Below, piece after piece: positions 45,073 to 55,168 of a stretch of 64,000 nt of DNA; within the stretch, counting starts at the first letter, position 1; the number at the start of each line of letters is the position of its first letter. The notes beneath the pieces were generated by a model that saw nothing but the letters and a program-made list of their open reading frames with translations, made no database searches and was not told where the DNA came from. The stretch spans positions 9,796,001-9,860,000 of the forward strand of contig CM060732.1 in NCBI GenBank assembly GCA_030704615.1. The letters run 5' to 3'. The translations under genes and the position numbers were made by a program. Source of the DNA: Takakia lepidozioides (Eukaryota; Streptophyta; Takakiopsida; Takakiales; Takakiaceae).

Positions 45073-47501
45073 TCAGTTCCTGTGCTTGCTGTATCTCTTG
45101 GGGATGTAAGGTGGTGGCATGCATGTCTGTGGGGTAGGAAGTGCGTCCCAGGATTGTCGTGGTGGCAGCTTCTTGTTCCTGTTGTCGTCACTATCTGGTT
45201 GCTCCTCTGGTTTGTGAGTAGGCCAGCTTTCGTCATCAGGGTGTTCTGCTATTCCGTCCCCATGTACCATGTCAATTTTTGTGGTCAAGGTTTCTCGGTA
45301 GGTTTGCAGCTCCTCCTTGGTCCAGGGTATAATGTGTTTAGTCGCCCTGTTGCCCATTAACCAGTTAACAACTTGGATCCCTGTTTCTCTGAAAAGGTGG
45401 TCTATGTCCAAGACCAATGGTGAAAAGTGATCCTTCGCCTAGCGCCATGCTTCAGCATACAATGGTCTGTTCATATATGCTGAAGTGCCTGCGACTCTCT
45501 CTGGTGGCTGGAATTTGGGTAATTCCCAGTGAGTATCTTTTTCAATACTCTCATAGCGCTGCCAGCTTCCCCTCATTGTCACGAACATCCGGTACAAGTA
45601 ACTGCCAATATAAAAACTTGGGCATCCCATTACAATGGTTACTGCCGGGGTAGGATTAATCTTCAATTGCCCCACTGCCCACATGTAAACTACCAACTCC
45701 TTGTATTCCAGGGGAGCCTGGCGCCAAAATTCAACCAATTCTGCCCCTGACCATGTCTCCTCCTTAGCCAGTGGCCTCATCCTATATCTAAGAGGGATAA
45801 GAGTTTGATTGAGAAGATACAATTGACCTAATGATCTGCAGGGGGTTAAGGTTTTGAAGACCTTCTCCAGTATCTCTGGGATTTGGTGGGCTGGGACTAC
45901 CATCATTTTAAAGTACTCCTCTGAATACTCGAGCCATTGCCCATCCTGCTTGCATGGCATGATTTGGAAATCATCCACTGCTATCGAAGTTGATGCTACC
46001 AGTACACTTGGTAGTGTTACGGGGTTTATCTCTTGAGTAGATGGCCCTGCTGTGGCCTATACCAGTGTCTGATCCTTGGTGGTGGTTGTGTTGCTGGTGG
46101 TGTTTGTGCTGGTATTGTTGTTGTTGATTGTATTGGTGTTTCTTGTTCGTGGTCTTGCTCCTCCTGATCATCTCCATGAGCTCCTCTTGTTCTGGAATTG
46201 GTGGCAAGAACTCCTCATGAATGTCTGTTACCAACTTCGCCAATTGACACTTCATCTGCCTCACCATTGCCCTGTTGAGTTTCTTCATCTCCAATTCACT
46301 CCCTTCATTCAACCAGGCTCTGGCTAAGGCTGCGTCTGTTGCATCCAACCCTGCTTGCAATGTCAGCTTCTCCAGCTGCTGTTTCCATTCCTGTTCATTG
46401 CCCATGGCAATGTCTCTTTCTGTGGTGGCTGTAAACAGCCTGCTCTCAGCATTCTCCCTTTCCCTCAGCAGTGTAGTGTTGTTGTTGAGCCACTTGGTTC
46501 CCTAATCTCTGGTAGTCCTCAGCTGCCCCTTGAGTGTCTCCACTTGTTGCTTAAGCATCTGCACCAGTCCTGTGAGTGTTTCCACTTCTGTCTCTATTTT
46601 CCGAGATCTCTCTCGCTCTGCATCGAGGTCGGCTTGGACATGGTGTGTTTTGTCTCTCTGTCTTTCCCACTTCTGCTCCCACTCATCTCTTCGTTGTGCC
46701 AAAGTGTTGTATTGGCAAAGTAAGGTCGTCTTTTGATCTTCTAACGCTGCAATTGTAACCTCATGGTTACGTACTGTTCTTGCAGTTGCCAATTCCCTCT
46801 GGTGCTTCTCTTTGATGTGGTCTAAGATCATGCTCAGGTTTTCCGGGCTGATGTAATCCTTGGCCCTGTCCATACAAGCTGTCAGTTGACCCAATGCTTG
46901 TATTGTCTGCAGAATGACATTCTGTGGCGTTTCCTCCAACCCTGTGTCCCATGCTGTTGTATCTAGAACTTGTTGTGCTAGTAGTAATTCCAAATTGGAA
47001 TTTTTGTCTTGATGTTGTTGATTCGGTGCCTCTTGCACCACCTGCTGTTGCTGTTGACACCATCTGTTGTTGTTGCTGACTCGGTGCCTCTTGCACCATC
47101 TGCTGTTGCTACGCCACTATGTCTCTCTCCTCTGTTCCTAGTTGTGTGGCCTCTGTGTGTGCTGCTTGCTGAGCTTTGGTGTTGCCATGGCTAATTTCCA
47201 TGGGCGTTGCTTCGTTGGTCTGTGGTTGGTTCCCTCCTTCTGGTTGTTGATTCTCCCCTTCTCTCTGCACTGGGGAATCAGCCGTCGAGTTGATGATGTC
47301 CTCTGCTGCTGCACTTGTGGTTGCTTCGTTGATCCGGGCTCTCTTTGCAAGTCCGCCCTCTTCTTCTTCCTGACCTGCTGCCGTCTCACTTCCTTCTTCC
47401 TCCATTGTATCTACCCGTTGCATAATCCCCAACGTCGCTTGCTCTTCGGGCGTTAGGTGTATAGTATGTCGAATCATTTGGAGTAACAAGGGAGTCGTCA
47501 T
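45073..47501 (-). pseudogene. G2 accessory ORF (ORF2), copy B
   Basis: From ATG 47501 the minus strand reads MTTPLLLQMIRHTIHLTPEE, a nuclear-signal-like LAKRARIN after a Glu-rich stretch, a long coiled coil (46800-46300, with DEWEQKWERQRDKTHHVQAD), a Gln/Thr-rich linker, and a conserved C-terminal domain (MMVVPAHQIPEILEKVFKTL, LVVYMWAVGQLKI, VMGCPSFYIGSYLYRMFV, WELPKFQPPERVAGTSAYMN). Near 45.1-45.4 kb a Pro/Asp-rich tail ends before the polypurine tract. Stops near 46500 and 46048 and some frame changes break it. It lies between integrase and LTR, in sense. No known domain; not env-like by hydrophobicity. Confidence 0.75.
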
Positions 47502-48188
47502 GGTGATAGTTGCTTCCTTCTTCTTCTTTGTCAATCGGGTCACTCTTAGTCTTGCGGTTGCTGTAAGGAATTGGAGCATCAATTCCTGTATCACAAGCAG
47601 TATGAAGCACACTGGAAGTTGTGTATACAACAATTTCCAGTTTGCGGAAGAGAAGGTGAGGAGTTCGCTTCTGGGTTTAAGTAGGGGTTCTCCTCTGTAG
47701 GCTTCTCCTCTAACTTCTCTTGAGGTTGTCGTGGAGGTAATTATGTCATGCTGGTTGCCTAGGTTTAAAGCGCAGTTAGCTTTAATTGCTGGGCCCAGGC
47801 TTACCAAGAAGCATTTAGCTTCTGGTAACGGTTTTGAGAAAACTTCGCCCTTTTTGTGCCTGATTTTCTTCCGTTGGTGTTTTTTTTGTGATTTGTTCTG
47901 GATTGAACCGATGATTGTTGATGATGGTCTAGTTTCGGCCAGTTTATGTTCATCCATCTTGGATGTGTTCATCCACTTTGGTACGTGGTCTATCTTTAGA
48001 TGGGCGGCGTGGGTGCAGTACTTGCAGCTTGGTTTAATGGCTTTGCCCTTATCATCCGCCGTCTTTTGGCAATCCATTGGATTGCGCCGTCGTTCTACCT
48101 CCGTGTTATGATCGAAGGGTAGTGGTGTATGATTACTTCGGTCGGTGGAGTGGTCTGAAACGTACATCTCAGAGTTTAACACAAGCAA
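47502..48188 (-). other. Spacer ORF between G2 integrase and ORF2
   Basis: An open minus-strand frame runs from 48188 into ORF2 (359 residues in all). Its first 225 residues look low-complexity and basic (KNKSQKKHQRKKIRHKKG-like) with a CKYC-AAH cluster near 48010. It may be leader or integrase-tail sequence rather than a protein. Confidence 0.35.
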
Positions 48189-48214
48189 TGACTCGTTGGC
48201 TGCTTCGTATTTGT

Positions 48215-49432
48215 TCAGGTTCTATAAGGCATCTGTGTTGGCCACGGTTCACCATACAGTATACGGGGTGGTAATGTTGTCCTCCAGATGAATGGTGGTC
48301 TAGCCGTCGTGGTGCCCTGAATTCGTGTTGCCACCTGTCTTAGTACATGCTGATTCGCCGTGTCGTGATGAATGTAGTATGCACTGGCGGTTTCACGCTC
48401 CTCATCTTTAGTTTGATTTTCCTCGTTGGCGTATAAGTCATGTATAAGGGCTTTGTTATGTATTCCTTGGTAGCCTTCATCGGTTCGTAGTGTGGGTATC
48501 ATACATTCAATGGGTAATAGTGCCTCTGCTCCATACACTAGTTGAAATGGTGTATGTTCCGTGGTCACCTTGTATGATGTCCTGAATGCCCATAGTGTTG
48601 TGTTCAATTAGTGTCCCAATCTGTTCGATTGGCATTTACTATCTTGGTTAAGATAGTGTATAATATCTTGTTGGTAGATTCGGCCTGGCCGTTTCCTTGG
48701 GGATAGTAAGCAGTACTCTTGTGATGTACGATCATGAACTCCTCTGTCAAGCATTTTATGGCATCATTTATAAAATGTGATCCTTGATCACTGACGAATT
48801 CCAGTGGGCAACCAAATCGTGTGATGATGTTTTCATATAAGAATTTGGCTGTCGATCTGGCAGTGTTGTCTCTTAGTGCCTTGGCCTCTACCCATTTTGG
48901 TAGTGTAGTCAATGGCTGTGAGGATGTATTGGTTTTGGGTATACCTTGCTGGAGGTTTAATGGGTCCCACGAAGTCTAGCCCCCAGCGCTGAAATGGTTC
49001 TGTTGGTAGTATTGGGTGCAGAGTACCCTTCCCAGTTCGTTCTACTGGTCCCATCCTCTGGCAAACATCCGTTGGCAGTGTTCATAAGTATCTCCAAATA
49101 CAGTAGGCCACCAGTAATCTGCTAATAATATCTTCTTTGCTGTCAAGTCCGAACTGAAGTGTCCTCCTGCAATTCCTTCGTGTAGTTCTTGCATCACGGT
49201 TTTGGCTTGTTCTTGGTTTACACATCTCCTCATTATGGAGTCAATTCCTCTTTTGTACAAAATCCCCTTGATTACTGTGTATGGCTTGCTTTTCATCGAA
49301 AGCTTCCTCCTGTCATCTTTGGTGTAGTCTTCAGGGAATTTCCCTGTGTTCAGATAGTATTTGATTGGCCATTGCCAATCATTTTAATCTTGATCCTGAA
49401 TGTCTTCTGATTCTTCTTTGATGACTGTATAA
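48215..49432 (-). pseudogene. pol: G2 gypsy integrase (copy B)
   Basis: On the minus strand: zinc-region tail ([27 protein letters not shown]), then [28 protein letters not shown] (first Asp), EFVSDQGSHFIND (second Asp), GNGQAESTNK (Glu), and the C-terminal TTEHTPFQLVYGAEALLPIE. Frameshifts near 49040, 48890 and 48607 disrupt it. The N-terminal part continues, after the CACTA insertion, at 55169. Confidence 0.85.
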
Positions 49433-49779
49433 CACTACAACACACCCTATGTAATTTCGACGATTTAGTTTGACGCTGGCGTTGACTGTTGTCACTTTCG
49501 ACTGTTCCAACCATTTTGCAGTCAAAATTTATATTAAAATATTCGAGGTGCTAGACAACCGCGAAAATTTTGACTGTAGTGAGAGATTTTGACTACCTAA
49601 AATGAGCTAACCGAGACAACCAGTTAAGCAATGGCATGTGTAATCACAATATATAAACTATATATAGCAATATATACGTGGATAATAAGAAGTAAAAACA
49701 TTTAACTATTTTTTCACTGACCCAGCACATTAATAGTAAACTAATCGTGTGCTGGTTAAGGTTAGTGAAACAAAACAAC

Positions 49780-50060
49780 TGAATTATCTGAACGAATAAC
49801 AAACAAACGCCTTTGGATGAACATATGAAAGGTTAGTGAAACAGAACAACTGAATTATCTGAACGAATGATAAACAAACGCCTTGCTGGCAGCTATTGGA
49901 TGAACGTATGAAATATAATTTGTGTGCACTGGATGAACGTATGAATGAACGATAAAGCAAACGCCTTGCTGGCAACTGTTGGATGAACGGAAAATTAAAT
50001 GGATGGATGGATAGATTGATGGAAAACCCAAAATCCATCCATCTACGATACATTCATCCA
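49780..50060. repeat. Short tandem variants in the left part of CACTA
   Basis: Four degenerate copies of a unit containing AACAAACGCCTT and GGATGAACGTATGAA. Confidence 0.6.
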
Positions 50061-50180
50061 AATAATTCAAAATGGATTTAGGGTTGCGGGATTGCGTTCA
50101 GCGATGAGTAAATTATGGGACTTGATCGTTTTGCTGTGTTTGCGTGGGAGGATCTGCAGGATATGCAATAGCTTGGGTGG

Positions 50181-50553
50181 ACAACCACAATCGCAGGTGT
50201 GGCTTTTCTTAATGTACGATGTGAAGATGTTTGTCCATCCTGCAAATGTGGGCTCTTAGTACCATGATTTGGTATTCTTCCTGATGTTTACAACGTTCTT
50301 GGGAGAGTCGGCTTGGTCTTAGCAGGCCGTGTTTCAATCTCCGCCCGCTCAGCTTCATCGTGGTGGTTATCGCAGACCAATCCTCTCGCAGACCAATCCG
50401 ACATTACCTGACTATAGACACAAGCAGCACACACAAGAGGTTGTCAGTCAAATCCTCGATGGGTCATGACACAAGGTCGAGGACAATGTGGTGAGGGCAC
50501 CTTCTTCGACGTCTTTCAGCCTGTTTTGCCCGCTCATCAGACTCGGCCCTGAA
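50181..50553 (+). repeat. Direct duplication within CACTA, copy 1
   Basis: About 373 bp from ACAACCACAATCGCA to CAGACTCGGCCCTGA, repeated at 50611-50991. No coding signal. Confidence 0.75.
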
Positions 50554-50610
50554 TTTGTAGCACGGAGCAGAGCAGGCATGAATTTTGTAAAGATCCTTCA
50601 CGATGGTGCG

Positions 50611-50991
50611 ACAACCGCAATCGCAAGGTGTGGCTTTTTCTTAATGTACGATGTGAAGAAGTTTGTCCATCATGTAAATGTGGGCTGTTGGCTCCTGTTA
50701 GTACCATGATTTGGTATTCTTCCTGATGTTTACAAGGTTCTTGGGAGAGAGCTTGGTCTTAGCATGCCGTGTTTCAATCTCTGCTTAGCTGCACCGTGGT
50801 TGTTCTCACAAACCAATCCGACAGTTCCTGACGATGGACACAAGCAGCACACACAAGAGGATCTTTGGGTTGATGGTCTGTCAAATCCTCCATGGGTCAT
50901 GACACAAGGTCAAGGTCGACAATGTGGTGAGGGCACCTTCTTCTTCAACCTATTTCTGCCTGTTTTACCCTCTCATCAGACTCGGCCCTGA
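50611..50991 (+). repeat. Direct duplication within CACTA, copy 2
   Basis: Partner of 50181-50553 with small indels (for example an extra GATCTTTGGGTTGATGG stretch). Confidence 0.75.
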
Positions 50992-51843
50992 GATGCATAT
51001 TGAATTATGTAAGTTAGCTCGTTGGGTGGACTCTTTGTAATCCAACAAGCATTCACCTTTTTGCCTCAATTGTCCCGCCATTGCCTGGGGTCAGAAAAGT
51101 ATCAGAATTCAACATGAAAATTTAGGGCCAATTTTGATAAGAGGAAAAAACAGGGTGAAATTTGTTGAAGAAGGTACCTTCATTAGCAGTGCCTGATTTT
51201 ATCAATTGAGCCGCTGGAGCTGTGGCTTCCAGTTCACCATCTACTCATGCATGTTTCGTGTAGCTATCCTTCCACAGGGAATCAGCAGATGCAATTGACC
51301 ATATGAACTAGTGTGATAAGTTGAGTTAGGTGTTTCCTAGAACAAATCTAGGCTGTCATTGTCAGGTGCTAGCAGTAAGGCAAGGATGCAGTATGCATGA
51401 TTTGTGCAGAGGCATGGATAGCTGAAGAGAGCATGGGATAGAGTGTGGGTCCAGGTTCATCCAAGAGGGCTGGACTTCAAGCTCCAGATTACCTATGATT
51501 CCATGTGGATCAATAGCTACAAGAAATCTACATGGGTAGATGGTCAAGTAAAGGTAGCAGCTGCAGCGGCACAGTTGATATAATCAAGCACCTCAACCAT
51601 GACCACAGCTTCTGAAAGAGGATCAAGAGAGGGAGTCCACAATGCCTCTTCTGCTGGGCATGTGAAGATGCTTTGTGAGGCAGGCAGACTTACAGAGGCT
51701 CTTTAACTTTAAACTAACAAGGCATTTCAGCAGATTCAGATACGTCTTCTGTCTCTTGCTTAAGTGCATCAAGATGAAAGGTCTGGAAGCTGGAAACAGG
51801 TGCACACTCACATTATCCAAAGTGATTAACGCCAAATGTTTTT
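50992..51843. other. No gene recognised (within CACTA)
   Basis: I see nothing I can name between the duplication and the PPR cargo. Confidence 0.3.
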
Positions 51844-52900
51844 CTACTCAACACCCTTGTCAACATGTATGTTAAGTGTGGGAGCATTATGGATGCTCAC
51901 CAGGTTTTCCACAGAATGCCTCGACCATCTTTGATCACGTGGAATATAATGTTGGCAGGATTTACCAAGCATGGGTGTGGTAGGAATGCTTTGGAGACCT
52001 ATGAGCAAATGTTGCACATCACGTTCGTTTGTGTTTACAATTCGTGTGCAAGCCTGGGAGCCCTGGAAAAGGGGAAATAGTTCACCTTTATATGTGTTCT
52101 CTCTGCATGCAGCCACACTGGCGGTCGCATTGGCGGTCGCCTAATTTTAAAAAAAAAATAGCAACCTCCGTATTGGCGGTTGCATAATTTTGAGAATATA
52201 TAAAAAACAAGCGACCACCAGAATTGGCAGTCGCTTGTTTTCAATGAATGAAGGAAATCAAGATCATGGTGTCACTCCGACAGTAAAGCACTTTAGCTGT
52301 ATGGTGGACCTTCTTGGATGTGCGGGACAACTAGATGAGGCAGTGGATCTGATTAATAAGATGCCAATCAATCCAGATCTTGTGGTGTGGAAGGCCGTGC
52401 TTGGTGCCTGCAGAATCCATGGCAATGTGGAGATGGCTGAACGTGCGGCAACATCTATCCTCAAATGGGATGAACAGGATGCCGTGACTTATGTGTTGGT
52501 ATCAAACATGTATGTTGCAGCTGGCAGGTGGGATGATACTGCAAAGGTGAGAAGAATGATGAAGGTCAGAGGGGTTAGAAAGCAACCAGGTCGCTGCTGC
52601 ATTGGGGTTGGCAACAGGGTGCACACCTTGCTGTAGATGACAAGTTGCATCCCAATGCTGAGCTGAGAAGATTGTCTGGGCAGATGAAAGGAGGCGGGGT
52701 ATGTGTCTGATACGCGCTTTGTATTGCATGATGTGGGGGAGGAGGAAAATGAATTTTCTCTTTGCCACCACAGTGAGAGGCTGGCCATTGGTTTTGGGTT
52801 GATCAGGTTTGTGTGCGGTTGCAGTGCGTGTGCAAGCCTGGCAGCCCTGGAAAAGGGCAAAGAGGCCCATGGCAACATTGTCAGAGCTGATGTGGTGTCG
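51844..52900 (+). pseudogene. Captured PPR-DYW fragment 1 in CACTA
   Basis: PPR motifs (VNMYVKCGSIMDAHQVFHRM, ITWNIMLAGFTKHG, ASLGALEKGK) reach 52080. A palindromic insertion (about 52117-52240) follows. The sequence then resumes with TPTVKHFSCMVDLLG, LINKMPINPDLVVWKAVLGA, RIHGNVEMAERAATSIL, YVLVSNMYVAAGRWDD, a frameshift at about 52636, and the DYW start [17 protein letters not shown]. Right after that the frame passes into another PPR repeat ([15 protein letters not shown]). The host gene 3' end (Cys/His zinc sites, DYW) is missing. Confidence 0.8.
52117..52240. mobile_element. Small palindromic insertion in the PPR fragment
   Basis: About 120 bp bounded by ACTGGCGGTCGC and, inverted, GCGACCACCAGAATTGGCAG. 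It holds more TTGGCGG(T)(C/T)GC units in both orientations. It splits a PPR frame between SACSHTGG-like sequence and LFSMNEG. MITE-like, boundaries approximate. Confidence 0.5.
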
Positions 52901-54213
52901 TAGAACTCGATGCTTGCAGGGTATGCACAGCAGGGGCACTGGATGGAGGCTTTGGCTCCAGATGTTGTGCTTGGCACACTATGTAAACCCACTATGTAAG
53001 ACCAGGGAGTAGTTGAGCAGCTCAGTCTCAACCCTTTCCTAGTGCCAACAAATGATGTGGATTCACGCCAAAAAGGTCTGGAAGCTGGAAAGCAGGTACA
53101 CACTCACAAGAATCGCAGGGTATGCAGAGCAGGGCGTGGGATGGTGGATTTGGAGACCTATGATCAAATGATGGGGGAAGGGGTGAAGCCCCAACCACAT
53201 CACGTTTTTGTGTGATTGCAATGCTTATGCAAGCCTGGCAGCCCTGGAAATGGTCAAAGAGGTCTATGTTGACATTGTCAAAGCTGGAATTGTACCAGTT
53301 GTCATTCTGAACTCTGCCCTGGTGGACATGTATGCCCAATGTGGGTGCATTGAGGATGCAAAGCAAGGAACTTATGTGTACTCTGTTTATATACTGGGTT
53401 GGCAGGGAGGCTTTGGAGATTGTGAATGGGTGATGCTTGCAGGGTATGCACAACAGGGACATGGTATGGAGGCTTTGGAGACCTATGATCAAATATTGAT
53501 GGGGGAAGGGGTGAAGCCCAACCACATCACGTTGCAGCATACTGGTACTTCACAGTCATTGCGGCTCTCTCAGCCCCTCCATTTTTTTTTCTTTTGGTTT
53601 TTTTGGCGCTGGGAGAGAGCAGCAGCTCTGCTGTCTCCTTCCCCTTGCTTATGCCGATCATTAAAGGGGAAATTGTCATTCTGAACTCTGCCTTGGTGGA
53701 CATGTATGCCAAATGTGGGTGCAGCAAGCCTGATGTGAAGGGAGAGTTTGACAATATGGCTGAACGAGTTGTGGTATTTTGGAGTGCCATGATTGCAAGG
53801 TATGTGCAGCATGGGTATGGGATTAAGGCTTTGGAAACATAAGAGCAAATGATATGGGAAGGGATGAAGCCAGACCAGGCCGTCATGTTCATTTGTTTTT
53901 GTAATATGCATATGCGAGCCTAGCAGCCCTGGGAAGGGGCAAAGAGGTTTATGGTGACATTATCCAAGCTGGAATTGTACCAGATGTCAATCTGAACATT
54001 CCCCTGGTGTACATCTACGTCAAATGTGAGCCTGGCAGCCATCAAAAGGGCACAAAGGTCCATGATGACATCGTCAAAGCTGGAGTTGTCACCTTAAACA
54101 CTGCCTTGGTGGATATGTATTTCAAGGCAGCCCTGGAAGTGGATGTCACTTTGGGTGACAAGGTAGCTGGCACCACCATTCTCTGGAACTACCTGAATTC
54201 ATTCTCAAAATGA
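52901..54213 (+). pseudogene. Captured PPR fragments 2-4 in CACTA, tandemly duplicated
   Basis: Repeated, decayed PPR blocks: ILNSALVDMYAQCGCIEDAK then MLAGYAQQGHGMEALETYDQ (about 53300-53500); ILNSALVDMYAKCGC then MIARYVQHGYGIKALET (53680-53842); and worn copies to 54200 (TLNTALVDMY). Spacers repeat SLAALE(M/K)(V/G)KE(V/A)(Y/H). The pieces look like serial internal duplications of one PPR module. Confidence 0.75.
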
Positions 54214-54597
54214 TTTCTAATGTTCTCTTGACATGTCCACGATAGTGCTGGACCCAGCTGCATAGCAGATTATCCTTACTCAATGACTTCAGTTGGGCAG
54301 TGATCTATGGATATGGCAACATGGCCCTCATGTTGGTCATTTGTAGAATGTGGCCAAAACTTGTTTTGCAAATCACTCTTGATATAAAACCAGTTTTGGG
54401 CCATCCAAATGTTTTTGGTTCTGACCTGCATTTGTATTCTATGTTTTGTTGTATTTGTAATATATTTTCAATGCAGTGCAGCGAATCAAAATAAATAAAT
54501 ACAATATCCACTAATTCACATACGTACAGATACAAACTAAAAGTAAATGAAAAAAACGAAATAACAGTAATAAACAAAAAACCAAATATTAAATAAA

Positions 54598-54665
54598 AAG
54601 CCTCTCAATTCATATATATATATATGTATATGTATTATTATATATATGTATATATGTATATACAC
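54598..54665. repeat. TA/TATG microsatellite
   Basis: TATATATATATATGTATATG-type repeats. Confidence 0.85.
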
Positions 54666-54829
54666 CTCCAGAGTGAAATATATTTACTAAAATGTGTCCT
54701 CTTTTACTGCTTCACAGTAGAATATTACAATATACAAAGTCAAACAAACTCACTATCACTGATTTACAGTCAAACCGTATACTAAACATCATGGAACATA
54801 GTCAATATGTTCCACTTCAGTTAAACCAC

Positions 54830-55000
54830 TTTACTACACGTCATGCATCCACGTCACTTTGCCCTTAAGCCACTCACTACATGTCACACATCCACCTTAT
54901 AATTCAGTTAAACCACTTTACTACACGTCATAGCCACGTCATAGCCACGTCGCATCCACGTCATACTGTGCTGCCTACACGTCACCCCCTAGGTTTTACT
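54830..55000. repeat. Subterminal CACGTCA repeats of CACTA
   Basis: At least eight copies of ACGTCA or its close variants, several within CTTTACTACACGTCAT. CACTA transposases bind such short subterminal repeats. Confidence 0.65.
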
Positions 55001-55168
55001 GTCACATTTCACTGTTAGAACCTGGCATCTGGATTCGACTGCTTGACTGAAACGACTTGACCTTTGTCATGCATGTTCGACTTTGGAGGCTGAGAGTAAA
55101 AATGTCGCAAATGACTCAAAAATGAGTCAAATACAGAGTCGAAAAGCCCAGCTTGTATTGTAGTGTAA

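Larger units (their letters stand above)
49433..55165. mobile_element. 5.7-kb CACTA (En/Spm) transposon carrying PPR fragments
   Basis: The ends are CACTACAACACACC on the left and, reverse-complemented, CACTACAATACAAGC on the right. TAA is duplicated at 49430-49432 and 55166-55168, the 3-bp duplication of CACTA elements. Removing it restores the G2 frame (NISIGAY into TVIKEESEDI). Subterminal direct repeats are visible: TTTGACT-like on the left, (C)ACGTCA on the right (about 54835-54990). No CACTA transposase is recognisable, so it is non-autonomous. The cargo is several pieces of PPR-DYW coding sequence. Confidence 0.88.

Noticed and set aside
47138-47456. Cys-rich plus-strand ORFs near 47.1-47.5 and 57.9-58.4 kb
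   Set aside because: Antisense to the Glu/Gln-rich start of G2 ORF2.
52117-52240. Possible CRISPR-like or satellite array
   Set aside because: Only a few inverted GGCGGTCGC units in about 120 bp; no regular spacers, and the setting is a plant transposon.
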